Positions 16,760-25,947 of a DNA stretch of 64,000 bases are shown here, in pieces; positions within the stretch are counted from its first letter, which is position 1; the number at the start of each line of letters is the position of its first letter. The notes under the pieces were generated by a model. The model worked only from the letters and a program-made list of their open reading frames with translations, was not told the DNA's origin and ran no database searches. The stretch covers positions 2,914,001 through 2,978,000 of the forward strand of contig OZ247430.1 in assembly GCA_965232895.1 (NCBI GenBank). The letters run 5' to 3'. The stretch comes from Bin87 sp965232895. Its GTDB lineage: Bacteria > Chloroflexota > Dehalococcoidia > Lucifugimonadales > UBA3495. A program made the position numbers and the translations under genes.

Positions 16760-16813
16760 TTCGCGTCCGTCGTTAACATCATCGTACCAGAGGGGCGGCG
16801 ATTCCCCATAACC

Positions 16814-18319
16814 CTACACGTCCTTCAGCGCCAGAGCGTCCTCGCCGGCGCTGTTGCCGGCCAGGCGGCCGAACACCATGCCGGCGCTCAGGCCGCTGCC
16901 CCCGGGGTAGTTGTGGTAGAACAGGCCGCCGACCATCTCGCCGGCGGCGTAGAGGCCCGGTATGGGATCCTGGGCGTTGGTCACCACCTGGCCCCGGTTA
17001 TTCACCTTGACGCCGCCGAAGGTGAAGGTGATGCCGGTGGTCACGGCCCAGCCACGGTAGGGAGGCGTGTCCAGGGTTTGCGCCCAGTTGGTCTTGTTGA
17101 CGGCCAGGCCCTCGGTGCAGCGGCCGTCCTTGACCGTCGGGTTGTACTCGATGTCCTGGCGCACGGCGGCGTTGTAGGCCGCAACCTCCCGCGCCAACCC
17201 GTCGGGATCGATGTCCAGCATCCGCGCCAGTTCTTCGATGGAGTTGGCCTCGGCGGTGGTGGCCTGGGGAATCCAGTACTCGTCGCGGAGCAGGTGCTTC
17301 ACCTTCTCGTCGAAAATCTGGAAGCACAGGCCCTGGGGCTGATCCATCAACGCGCGCCCGTAGGTCACGTAGGTGTAATTGCGGAAGTCCGCGCCCTCGT
17401 CCAGGAACCGCTCCCCGTTGATGTTGACCATCAGGCCGAAGGGGTAGGAGTGCTTCTGGAACAACTCGGTGACCGTGCGGTCGCCAAAGGTTGGCGCGTT
17501 CATGTCCCAGGCCACGGCGTGGCACGACGACCAGTGTCCGTAGGACTGCCCGCCCACGTCCAGCGCCATCTTGATGCCGTCGCCGGTGTTGTAGGGGATG
17601 CCGCGAACCTTCACGGTCTCCCAGCCGGGCCCCAGGTACCGGCAGCGCATCTCGGCGTTGGCCTCGAAGCCGCCGGCGGCCAGCACGACCGCGCGCGCCG
17701 CCAGGTCCTCGAACCCGTCCGGTCCCTTGACCCGCAGGCCGGCCACGTTGCCCTTCTGGTCCTGGATCAGCGACACGCCCTCGGTGGAATACCTTACCTC
17801 GACGCCGAGCCGCTCGCAGACGTCGAACTGCTGGTCCGACAGGCCCTTGCCCGCGCCCACGGCCTCTACCACCAGACCGCCCCAGAACCGGAACTTGTCG
17901 CCGTCACGGAAGGCCTGGCGACCGAAGGACAGCACGAACCGCACTCCGTGTTCCTGTAGCCACTTCATCGTGGGATAGGACTGGCTCACCAGGATCTCGG
18001 CCAGCTCGGGGTCGGACAGCCCGTGAGTGACCCGCATCATGTCGTCATAGAACTGGTTCTCGGTGTACTGGCCCACCTCGATGGAGTTGGCCTCGGTCTC
18101 GGACATGTCGGGAATGAGACCCTTGATGTCGTCCAGCCCGTTGTAGGCGAAACGGATGATACCGCCGGTGAAGTAGGTGTTGCCGCCGCGGAAATACTCC
18201 GGCGCCTTTTCAACGACCAGCACCGATTGGGTCTGCTCGCGGGCGGCGATGGCGGCGGAAAGAGCGGCGTTGCCGGCCCCCACCACGATTACGTCATAAA
18301 CAGTGTCATTAGCAGGCAA
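16814..18319 (-). CDS. FAD-dependent oxidoreductase, TcuA/fumarate-reductase flavoprotein type
   Basis: 501 residues. The FAD-binding start DVIVVGAGNAALSAAIAARE is followed by GGNTYFTGG, the family's RAVVLAAGGFEAN strand, a catalytic-domain segment (GDGIKMALDVGGQ) and the C-terminal GLYAAGEMVGGLFYHNYPGGSGL in pieces. This fits the succinate dehydrogenase/fumarate reductase flavoprotein group, closest in feel to tricarballylate dehydrogenase TcuA. It probably oxidises or reduces a carboxylic acid in the cytoplasm. It is divergent from the GMC oxidoreductase gene. Confidence 0.85.
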   Translation of the reverse strand: MPANDTVYDVIVVGAGNAALSAAIAAREQTQSVLVVEKAPEYFRGGNTYFTGGIIRFAYNGLDDIKGLIPDMSETEANSIEVGQYTENQFYDDMMRVTHGLSDPELAEILVSQSYPTMKWLQEHGVRFVLSFGRQAFRDGDKFRFWGGLVVEAVGAGKGLSDQQFDVCERLGVEVRYSTEGVSLIQDQKGNVAGLRVKGPDGFEDLAARAVVLAAGGFEANAEMRCRYLGPGWETVKVRGIPYNTGDGIKMALDVGGQSYGHWSSCHAVAWDMNAPTFGDRTVTELFQKHSYPFGLMVNINGERFLDEGADFRNYTYVTYGRALMDQPQGLCFQIFDEKVKHLLRDEYWIPQATTAEANSIEELARMLDIDPDGLAREVAAYNAAVRQDIEYNPTVKDGRCTEGLAVNKTNWAQTLDTPPYRGWAVTTGITFTFGGVKVNNRGQVVTNAQDPIPGLYAAGEMVGGLFYHNYPGGSGLSAGMVFGRLAGNSAGEDALALKDV

Positions 18320-18529
18320 AACCGCACCTCAAAGGCCCGCCGGCTACGTTCCGGCAGGCAAATTTCCGTACCCGATGATACCACAGCGCCCCTTTTCATC
18401 CGGTCGATGCTTGGTGCCGCGAGCCCGGCTGATGTACCCTTGCAGCGCATCGACGGCCCCGAAATTCAAGCTCTGGCAAGTCCCGACGGGCAACCGGCGG
18501 TGGGGCATAGATACCCATTTGGTGGTGAC

Positions 18530-20089
18530 ATGCAATACGACGTGATAATCGTAGGCGGTGGTTCGGCCGGTTGCGCGCTGGCCGCGCGCCTGTCCGAGGA
18601 CCCGGCGCGCTCCGTTCTCCTGCTGGAGGCCGGCCCGGATTATCTCGATTTTGAACAGTGGCCCGCCGAACTGCGCGACGGCACCAGCCAGGAGGCTTCC
18701 ACGCCGGGCGCGGCTTTCAACTGGTCCTACCAGGCCACCGCCACTGACCGCCAGACCGACCCGATCCAGATCGCCCGGGGCCGCGTCATGGGCGGTTCCG
18801 GTGCCGTCAACGGGCAGGTGTTCCTGCGCGGCCTTCCCGAGGACTACGACGCCTGGGCCGCCCAGGGCAACGACCAGTGGGCCTACCGTCACGTCCTCCC
18901 CTTCTTCCGCAAGCTGGAATCGGACGCCGACGTGCAGGACGACTTCCACGGAAGTGACGGCCCGGTGCCGGTGGTTCGCGCCCCGCGCGACGCCTGGCAT
19001 CCCTTCCAGCACGCCTTCGTGCAGGCCTGCGTGAGTCTGGGCTATCCCGAGGACACGGACATGAACCATCCGTCGTCCGAGGGCGTTGGTCCCGCGCCCA
19101 TGAACAACCCGGCTGGCATCCGCATGAGCTGCGCGCTCGCCTATCTCTCTTCGGCACGTCATCGCTTGAACCTGACGATCCGGGGAAATGTGTCCGTCCG
19201 GCGCGTACTGTTCCACGGGCGAGAGGCAACAGGCGTCGAGGCCGAAAGCGGCGGCGAGGTGTTTACAGCATTCGGCAGTGAGATCGTCATCTGCGCCAGC
19301 GGCATCGCGTCGCCGCAACTGCTGATGCTGTCCGGCATCGGCCCCGCCGATCATCTGACTGAGCTGGGCATCCCCGTGGTGCAGGACCTCCCCGGCGTGG
19401 GCCAGAACCTGCGCGATCACCCGCTGGTGTACGTGGACGCCGCGCTGCATCCCGACCACGTCGCCGCTGACTTCAGCGGCTCGCGCATCCAGACCCTCCT
19501 GCGCTACACCACCGCCAATTCCGACTCCCGCAACGACATGCACGTTTACGTCAACAACGTGGCATCGGGGCCAAGCCCGTTGGGCAGCGGTCCGGGCGCG
19601 GATCAACCCACCCTGCGCATGACCTGCATCCTGCAGTCAGCGGAGAGCGCCGGCGAGTTGCGCCTGGCCTCGTCCGACCCCAACGACAAGCCTCTCATCG
19701 ACTATCGCTACCTGCGCAGCGACCGGGACCGGCGGCGGTTGCGCGAAGCCGTTCGCCTCTGCCGCCGCATCCTGGATCAACCCACATTCGCGTCCATCGC
19801 CGGCGACCCGGTGTCACCCACGGCTGCAGAAATCGCCTCCGACTCAGCCCTGGACGACTGGCTCCTGCGCAACGCGTTCACCACCTTCCACACGTCGGGC
19901 TCCTGTCGCATGGGGCCGGCTGACGATCCCATGGCCGTGGTGGACCAGTATTGCCGCGTTCACGGCGTCGAAAACCTGCGTGTCGTCGATCTGTCCGTAT
20001 GCCCCAACGTGGTGCGGGCCAACACCAACGCCACCGCCATCATGATCGGCGAGCGCGCCGCCGGCTGGATCGCCAATGATCAGGCGTAG
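18530..20089 (+). CDS. GMC family oxidoreductase
   Basis: 519 residues from ATG 18530, chosen because the FAD motif (DVIIVGGGSAGCALAARLSED) begins two residues later; an upstream in-frame extension has no family similarity. GRVMGGSGAVNGQVFLRG (the GMC signature), GIGPADHL and the C-terminal FHTSGSCRMG with VVDLSVCPNVVRANTNAT are present, including the catalytic His. Members oxidise alcohols such as choline or glucose with FAD. The substrate is not indicated. Confidence 0.92.
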   Translation: MQYDVIIVGGGSAGCALAARLSEDPARSVLLLEAGPDYLDFEQWPAELRDGTSQEASTPGAAFNWSYQATATDRQTDPIQIARGRVMGGSGAVNGQVFLRGLPEDYDAWAAQGNDQWAYRHVLPFFRKLESDADVQDDFHGSDGPVPVVRAPRDAWHPFQHAFVQACVSLGYPEDTDMNHPSSEGVGPAPMNNPAGIRMSCALAYLSSARHRLNLTIRGNVSVRRVLFHGREATGVEAESGGEVFTAFGSEIVICASGIASPQLLMLSGIGPADHLTELGIPVVQDLPGVGQNLRDHPLVYVDAALHPDHVAADFSGSRIQTLLRYTTANSDSRNDMHVYVNNVASGPSPLGSGPGADQPTLRMTCILQSAESAGELRLASSDPNDKPLIDYRYLRSDRDRRRLREAVRLCRRILDQPTFASIAGDPVSPTAAEIASDSALDDWLLRNAFTTFHTSGSCRMGPADDPMAVVDQYCRVHGVENLRVVDLSVCPNVVRANTNATAIMIGERAAGWIANDQA

Positions 20090-20138
20090 CCGCTCGCTAT
20101 AATTGCTCCCATCCCGACACCCTGCACGGAGTTTCCCC

Positions 20139-21323
20139 ATGCCCATTTCTGAATACGTCAGCCGTTCCATGGAAGAGGGCGGCTGGATCCGCCGCATGTT
20201 CGAGGTGGGCATCGCCCTCAAGGCGCAGTACGGCGAGGACAACGTTTTCGACCTGTCGCTGGGAAACCCGATCATGGAACCGCCGGCGGAGTTCCACGCC
20301 GAGCTGCTCCGCATCGCGCAGTCTCCGACCGCCGGGATGCACCGCTACATGCCCAACGCCGGCTATCCGGAGACGCGGCAGGCCGTCGCCGACACCCTGG
20401 CCGCCGAGACTGGCCTGCCCTTCGGCCTCGGCGACATCGTAATGACCTGCGGCGCGGCCGGCGCGGCCAACGTGGTCCTTCGCGCCATCCTGAACTCCGG
20501 CGACGAGGTGGTCATCCTCTCACCCTTCTTTGGCGAGTATGTCTATTACATCCAGAACCACAACGGCGTCCCCATCATCGTGCCCACCAATGCGGAGTTC
20601 GGGCTGGATGTCGCTGCCATTGAAGCGGCCATCACTCCCCGCACTCGCGCCGTAATGCTGAACTCCCCCAACAACCCCTCGGGCGTCGTTTATCCCGCGG
20701 GGGACATAGCGGCGTTGGCAGATGCGATCACGCAGGCCGAGAACCGGTACGGTTCCGAAATCTTCATCATCAGCGACGAGCCCTACCGCCGCATCATCTA
20801 CGACGACCTGACCTACCCGCAGGTCTTTCCCCATTACGAGCGGACCATCGTAGTGAACTCGCACGCCAAGGACCTGGGCCTGCCGGGCGAGCGCATCGGC
20901 CACATCGCCATCCATCCCGATTACTCCGGCAAGGCCGAGCTGTTCGACGGCCTGGTCTTCTGCAACCGCGTGCTGGGCTTCGTCAACGCGCCGGCCCTGA
21001 TGCAGCATGTCGTCCGCGCCGTGCAGGACGCCTCGGTGGACGTCGGCGAATACCAGCGCAAGCGGGATTTCCTCTACGACCGGCTAACGGGGATGGGCTA
21101 CTCGGTGGTCAAGCCCCAGGGCGCGTTCTACCTGTTCCCCCGCTCGCCCCTGGTCGACGACGAAGCATTCGTCGCGGCCCTGCAGGAATACAATGTGCTG
21201 GTGGTGCCGGGCAAAGGCTTCGGCACGCCGGGCCACTTCCGCATCTCCTATTGCCTGGAAGACCGCGTCCTGGAAGGTTCCATGGACGGCTTCGCCCGCG
21301 CCGCCGAGCAGTACCTGCGCTAG
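20139..21323 (+). CDS. PLP-dependent aminotransferase, class I/II
   Basis: 394 residues from the ATG at 20139. Fold-type I features are visible: CGAAGAANVVLRAILNSGDEVV, LNSPNNPSGVVYP, ISDEPYRRIIYD, and NSHAKDLGLPGERIGHI with the PLP-binding Lys, then the C-terminal FRISYCLED. Closest in style to aspartate/aromatic aminotransferases of clostridial type. A TATAAT at 20098-20103 is a candidate -10 element. It is convergent with, and overlaps by four bases, the Uma2 gene on the minus strand. Confidence 0.9.
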   Translation: MPISEYVSRSMEEGGWIRRMFEVGIALKAQYGEDNVFDLSLGNPIMEPPAEFHAELLRIAQSPTAGMHRYMPNAGYPETRQAVADTLAAETGLPFGLGDIVMTCGAAGAANVVLRAILNSGDEVVILSPFFGEYVYYIQNHNGVPIIVPTNAEFGLDVAAIEAAITPRTRAVMLNSPNNPSGVVYPAGDIAALADAITQAENRYGSEIFIISDEPYRRIIYDDLTYPQVFPHYERTIVVNSHAKDLGLPGERIGHIAIHPDYSGKAELFDGLVFCNRVLGFVNAPALMQHVVRAVQDASVDVGEYQRKRDFLYDRLTGMGYSVVKPQGAFYLFPRSPLVDDEAFVAALQEYNVLVVPGKGFGTPGHFRISYCLEDRVLEGSMDGFARAAEQYLR

Positions 21324-21919
21324 CCGTCGGGCAAGGCAGCGCCACGGACTAGGGCGAATATCGGCCCCAAATCGACGACGATCCCGGGGATGACCTCGGA
21401 GGTCAGAACGTCGTTAGCGTCATACACTCGGACCAGCGTCATGACGCTGCCATCGCTGGTGTACTTGGACACCGTTTCGGCGCTCAGGTCGGCCATCCAC
21501 GCCTCACCGACGCCGTTGCGAGCATACACTGGCAGTTTGACGTTGAAATCTCGCTGCCTGGTCGATTCGGACAGCACTTCCACCACCACGTCCGGTGCGC
21601 CGGTTACTCCCCGGTCGCCCAAGATGCCCCGCCGCTCGGCCGAGACGAAGAGCAGGTCAGGCTGAAAGGTGTTGTGATCGTCAATGTAAACGTCAAAAGG
21701 TGCGAACTTGATTTCAAATGCACCCGCAGCGCCGATTTGCGACCTGGCCGCAAAGTATAGTTCGCCGATGAACGTCTGGTGCGCGTTACTCGCCCCGGCC
21801 ATTTTGACGAGTTCCCCCTCGATGAGTTGATAGCGCACTCCGCGGTGCGACGGCGGGGTCAGCCTCATGTAATCCGCCCCGGTCAATTTGGCCCGTGGTT
21901 GCACTTTAGGCTGCGTCAT
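21320..21919 (-). CDS. Uma2 family endonuclease-like protein
   Basis: 199 residues from ATG 21919 (MTQPKVQPRAKLT); the reading frame stays open further upstream but that part is the antisense of the MaoC-type gene. Uma2 features are YQLIEGELVKMAGA, TFQPDLLFVSAERRG, APDVVVEVLSESTRQRDFNVKLPVYARNGVGEAWMAD, with the Asp, Glu and Lys of the PD-(D/E)XK site. Its stop overlaps the aminotransferase stop tail to tail. Confidence 0.9.
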   Translation of the reverse strand: MTQPKVQPRAKLTGADYMRLTPPSHRGVRYQLIEGELVKMAGASNAHQTFIGELYFAARSQIGAAGAFEIKFAPFDVYIDDHNTFQPDLLFVSAERRGILGDRGVTGAPDVVVEVLSESTRQRDFNVKLPVYARNGVGEAWMADLSAETVSKYTSDGSVMTLVRVYDANDVLTSEVIPGIVVDLGPIFALVRGAALPDG

Positions 21920-21939
21920 AGCCTCGCCTCCGTGCCCGC

Positions 21940-23073
21940 TTACGGCCAGCCGCCGTTGGCATCCCGCGAGGGCAGGCGCACCGTGGCGTTGCCCCGCGTC
22001 GTCACCTGCTGGCGTTGGTTCTCGCCCCAGATGTCCATGTCCACCAGGTACTCGCCGTCCTCGACACGCTTGCCCGTGACCTTGCCCTTGCACCAGGTGG
22101 TGTCGCCAACCACGTTGAACCGACGCAGTTCCACGTGCATCCGCTTCAGGAACCCGTCGTCCCCCATCCAGTTGGTCAGCAGGTTGCCCATCCAGCAGCA
22201 GCGCTGGCACCCGTAGTCGTAGGCCCCGGGCAGTCCGGCCGACTCCGCCGCCTCCTGGATGTCGTGCACCCGAATGATGGCCTCCTGAGCTCCCGTGTTC
22301 GGGTCAGTGAACCCCCACGATGGATGCCGCAGCATCTCGCGGAGCTGGATGCCGTGGCTGATGCCGCCGATGCAGCCGGCCACGAACGCGGTGATATCGC
22401 CGTGGCTGAGCGGCCCTTTCACCACCGGTGTTAGCTCGTCGCCGATCTGCACGTCCTCGAACCAGCGCGGATTGCTGCCCCGGATCTCCTCGTTGAGCAC
22501 CGCGTTGTGGATGGTCTCCAGCTCTTCCCGTGAGTACTGGTACGGTTCGAAACTGTATTTCTGCCGCTCCCGGGCCGCGCTTCGTTCCGCGCGCACCTGC
22601 CAGCCCCTGGTCTTGGCGATGATCTCCCCGCGCTGGTTGTAATAGTTGGTGACGCTGGACTGGATCACGATGCGCCCGGCAAACTCGCTTTCCTTCTCTT
22701 CCAATCCGGTGAACTGCTCCTGAACGCTGATCTCGTCACCCAGGTAGATCGGCCGGAACCATTCCCAGTCGTTGCCCGCGTGGAACCCATGGACGCCGGG
22801 CAGTCCACCCGTTCGGCCCGAGCACCAGTACACGCTGTACAGGAAGCAGGGCGGCGCGATGATGGTTCCATACTTGCTGGTCTGGGCGTAGGAGCGGTCC
22901 CAGTACAGTGGGTTGGCGTCCCCGATGCCCTGGCAAAAATGCCGGATTGCGCTGCGGGAGGCGTCCTCGTTGAACAGGCCCACGCCGTACTGACGCGGCC
23001 GGTTGAACGTCCCCAGCCGTCCACGCAACCGTTCCAACCCTTCTTCCGTTATCCGTCCCGATTCCAGAACCAT
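21940..23073 (-). CDS. MaoC/FAS1-type double-hotdog dehydratase-like protein
   Basis: 377 residues. An N-terminal dehydratase-like half (HFCQGIGDANPLYWD, APPCFLYSVYWCSG, IYLGDEISVQEQF) and a second hotdog half (WFEDVQIGDELTPVVKGPLSHGDITAFVAG, ending WGENQRQQVTTRGNATVRLP) are clear. These proteins hydrate or dehydrate acyl-CoA esters. It follows the ATP sulfurylase gene by 51 bases on the same strand. The substrate is not known; fatty or aromatic acyl-CoA breakdown is plausible. Confidence 0.8.
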   Translation of the reverse strand: MVLESGRITEEGLERLRGRLGTFNRPRQYGVGLFNEDASRSAIRHFCQGIGDANPLYWDRSYAQTSKYGTIIAPPCFLYSVYWCSGRTGGLPGVHGFHAGNDWEWFRPIYLGDEISVQEQFTGLEEKESEFAGRIVIQSSVTNYYNQRGEIIAKTRGWQVRAERSAARERQKYSFEPYQYSREELETIHNAVLNEEIRGSNPRWFEDVQIGDELTPVVKGPLSHGDITAFVAGCIGGISHGIQLREMLRHPSWGFTDPNTGAQEAIIRVHDIQEAAESAGLPGAYDYGCQRCCWMGNLLTNWMGDDGFLKRMHVELRRFNVVGDTTWCKGKVTGKRVEDGEYLVDMDIWGENQRQQVTTRGNATVRLPSRDANGGWP

Positions 23074-23124
23074 GTTGGGATGTCCTCCAGGTGTTGTTTG
23101 CGGCGCCGCAAGTTGTTCGGACGC

Positions 23125-24366
23125 CTACGGGGCCTCCGGCACCGTGAGCACCGGCGTCCGCTGGCTCAGGTACTGCTCCGTGACGAATGGCGACCCGAAC
23201 CCGTATTGCTCGGCGCACCGGCGCACCACCTCCAGCGTCTCCGCCCGCAACGTCTGCGGCGCGGGCTCCGTGCCTCCGGAGATGATGCTGCGGATCAGCC
23301 GGCCGGCCAGGTCCTGCTTCGTGTCCGCGTGCCCGCAGATGCCCTCATAGGCCACGCCCCCGCAGGTGGGACAGTACCACCACTCCAGGGTGAGCACCGA
23401 GCGGATGCCCAGGTCGGGCAGTTCGTCAAAAATCTCGTGGGCAGCGTACCGCCCGTAGTAGTCGCCGACCCCGGCATGGTCCCGGCCGAACATGTGGTGC
23501 GTGCAGCCCAGGTTCTTGCGCACCAGGGCGTGGAACACCGCCTCGCGTGGCCCGGCGTAGCGCATGTCCCACAGCAGCGCGGTGGTGCGGTGAATCTCGT
23601 CGCGGAAGAACCCATGGGTGCGCAGGTTCTCGTGGGCCAGCACGATGGCCTCATCGATGTAGTCGCCCGCTTTCTTCTCGCCGATGACCGCGCTGACCAG
23701 CACGCCGTCGGCCTGGGCCTCCATGAAGGCGCCTTTCATCAGGTACTCGTGGCCGGAGTGGGGAACGTTCCGGGTCTGGTGGGCCACGGCGCGCTGCCAT
23801 CCCACGGTTCCAAGTTCGGCGCGCAGCTGCGCCGGCGTCCGCCAGAAGCGATCGAACGGCGGGTTGATCACGGGCTCACACACCAGTGTGATGTCCCCGG
23901 CCACGAAACGGTCCGCGTATCCCAGCGTGCGCTGCACGCCGGGGTGCTCCGGGTCGGTGGTCGTGTAGACCTGTTCCGCCATATCCGCCAGGTCGACCGC
24001 GAATATCTCCGACACGTCCAGCGTGGCCAGCGGATTGTTGCCGTGGGTCAGCAGGACGGTATCCCCGACGGATACGCCAGCGTTTTCGAGATCAGCCAGG
24101 CTGACGTCCAGCACGATGGGAATCGGCCACACGTACCCGCTGCTCAGGCGCATTTTCTGGGATACCGACGCCACGTCGGCGCTGCCCATGAACCCCGCCA
24201 GCGGCGAGAAGAAGCCGTGCGCTATGTTCACGCACTCGTGGACGATCTGCTCCCGCACTTCGATGGTTGGTAGCCCGGCGACCTCGCTGACACTGCTTAA
24301 CGGATGAATCCGCTGTATCAGGACACCACCGTGCGGGGAGAGGCTGTTGTCAACGTGCATAGTCAT
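23125..24366 (-). CDS. sat: Sulfate adenylyltransferase (ATP sulfurylase)
   Basis: 413 residues from ATG 24366. It makes adenosine phosphosulfate from ATP and sulfate. Diagnostic motifs are the QTRNVPHSGHEYL nucleotide-binding loop (Q.RN..H..HE), AFMEAQADGVLVS, and the GRDHAGVGDYYG motif. The C-terminal CPTCGGVAYEGICGH looks like the zinc-binding site found in bacterial Sat. No APS kinase domain or neighbouring APS/PAPS genes are visible, so whether the role is assimilatory or dissimilatory cannot be decided. Confidence 0.93.
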   Translation of the reverse strand: MTMHVDNSLSPHGGVLIQRIHPLSSVSEVAGLPTIEVREQIVHECVNIAHGFFSPLAGFMGSADVASVSQKMRLSSGYVWPIPIVLDVSLADLENAGVSVGDTVLLTHGNNPLATLDVSEIFAVDLADMAEQVYTTTDPEHPGVQRTLGYADRFVAGDITLVCEPVINPPFDRFWRTPAQLRAELGTVGWQRAVAHQTRNVPHSGHEYLMKGAFMEAQADGVLVSAVIGEKKAGDYIDEAIVLAHENLRTHGFFRDEIHRTTALLWDMRYAGPREAVFHALVRKNLGCTHHMFGRDHAGVGDYYGRYAAHEIFDELPDLGIRSVLTLEWWYCPTCGGVAYEGICGHADTKQDLAGRLIRSIISGGTEPAPQTLRAETLEVVRRCAEQYGFGSPFVTEQYLSQRTPVLTVPEAP

Positions 24367-24423
24367 AGTGCCCGCAATTCTATCATTGCACTTGTCGGCG
24401 CAGCGGATTGCCGTCGCTGCAAG

Positions 24424-24575
24424 CAGGGCAATCGCACCATCGCTGTCATTCCTGCGCAAGCAGGAAACCAGTGATCGAATTCGTCATATACGCTTCAAAT
24501 TCGTTCGTTCTATGACCAATGGACTCCGGCTTTCGCCGGAGTGACGGGCGTGGAGCCTATGATGCGATTGCCCTG
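24424..24575 (-). mobile_element. 152-bp MITE, copy 1
   Basis: Terminal inverted repeats CAGGGCAATCGCA and its complement TGCGATTGCCCTG, with internal hairpins around GTCATTCCTGCG.AAGCAGG and CTCCGGCTTTCGCCGGAG. Flanked on both sides by the perfect 10-bp direct repeat TCGCTGCAAG, the mark of a transposition event. Inverted orientation relative to copies 2 and 3. Confidence 0.9.
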
Positions 24576-24670
24576 TCGCTGCAAGCCTGTACGCCCTATC
24601 GGGGCGCCGGACCGGGAAAACTCGCCGGACGGCGCGCAAACGTTTGGGGCGCCACTCGGACGCCCCTGCT

Positions 24671-25495
24671 CTAGATGTCGCGATATTCGGCGGACCGCTT
24701 TTGCCGGAACGCCGCCACGCCTTCCACGTGGTCTTGTGACGTGAGCGTGATCGTCTCGCCGGCGGCCGCCATCTTCATCGCGGTTTCCAGGTCGAATTCC
24801 AGCCCTTTGTACAGCATGAGCTTTGACAGCCGGATTGCGATGGGCGGGCCGGCGGCGATCTTCCGCGCCAGTTCCATCGTGGTTGCTTCCAGATCGTCCT
24901 CTTCAACCAGGCGATTCAAGAAACCCAGGCGATGGGCTTCCTCGGCCTCCAGGAAGTCCCCGGTGAACAGCATCTCCGCCGCTCGACCCAGGCTGCCCAG
25001 AGTGCGCGGGTACAGCCAGGTCCCGCCAAATCCGGGGAACAGTCCGATCCGAACGTACGCGGACATGAACCTCGACCGGAGCGTGCCGGTGCGGATGTCG
25101 CAGGCGCACGCCAAGTCCAGCCCCGCCCCGGTGGCGACGCCATTCACCATGGCGATCACCGGCTTTTCGCACCGCTGCACTCCCAGGATCATGTCCTGCG
25201 CCAGCTTGAAGCTCCGCCGCACCTGGTCCGCGTTGCCCGATGTCCACCCGCTGCCTTCTCCATTGGTCGAACCACCCAGCTGGTTCATGTCGCCGCCGGC
25301 GCAAAACGCCCGGCCGGCGCCGGTGATGATGACCACTCGCGTATCGGGGTCAGCGTCGGCCTTCGCCACGGCGTCGGCGATCTCCACCTGCATCTGATCG
25401 TTGAGAGCGTTCAGGCGGTCCGGGCGGTTCAACGTGATCCGCGTGATGCAACTGTCCTGGTCGGCTTCATAGAGGATGAGTTCGTAATCGGGCAT
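24671..25495 (-). CDS. Enoyl-CoA hydratase/isomerase family protein
   Basis: 274 residues from ATG 25495, chosen because GGAGGG lies 9 bases upstream. Crotonase-fold features: RITLNRPDRLNALNDQM, oxyanion-hole loop GRAFCAGGDMNQLG, and GVATGAGLDLACACDIRTG for the second loop, then LFPGFGGTWLYPRTLG. The protein acts on acyl-CoA thioesters in the cytoplasm, likely in fatty- or amino-acid breakdown. The terminal Y.DI region is short, and the gene lies alone. Confidence 0.9.
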   Translation of the reverse strand: MPDYELILYEADQDSCITRITLNRPDRLNALNDQMQVEIADAVAKADADPDTRVVIITGAGRAFCAGGDMNQLGGSTNGEGSGWTSGNADQVRRSFKLAQDMILGVQRCEKPVIAMVNGVATGAGLDLACACDIRTGTLRSRFMSAYVRIGLFPGFGGTWLYPRTLGSLGRAAEMLFTGDFLEAEEAHRLGFLNRLVEEDDLEATTMELARKIAAGPPIAIRLSKLMLYKGLEFDLETAMKMAAAGETITLTSQDHVEGVAAFRQKRSAEYRDI

Positions 25496-25947
25496 CAGTT
25501 CGTTCCCTCCGGTGGCATCGGCCATCAATTTTAGCACGGGCCGTTGCCGGTTCCGTTGGAACCCGATTTCGCTATAATCCAACCGAATTCTGATCGTCAG
25601 AACGGGTAACAGGAAGGATTATGGTCGAGGACATAGCCAATTCCGTTCAGTCGCCGAGTGGGTTCGCCGCTCGGGCATCCCGGGTTCCGCTTGACCGTCC
25701 TGCCCGTTTCGCGTGAATTGCTGATCGTTGACGTGGCATTGAACCAACGACAGCGAAAGGTCCCTACCATCGCAGCCCTCGAACATCACAGCCCTCGAAC
25801 CGCGGAGCTAACCAATCTCGATAAATACCGGTCAACCCTGCCGTCTTATCTCGATAACCGTTCGCCAACGTCTGGTCACTCCTGCCGGGCGCACAGGCCA
25901 ATCAGCCACCATTCGCACACAACCCCGTGATCTGTATAATCCCACCC
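25496..25947. other. Intergenic region with two TATAAT boxes and a possible short ORF
   Basis: TATAAT at 25573-25578 and again at 25934-25939 (just before the NYN gene) look like -10 elements. An ATG at 25621 behind AGGAAGG opens only 31 codons (MVEDIANSVQ...) and matches nothing I know. Otherwise no gene is visible. Confidence 0.45.

Noticed and set aside
24424..24575. REP-type terminator only
   Set aside because: Exact 152-bp length in three copies, matched TIRs and 10-bp direct flanking repeats show transposition.
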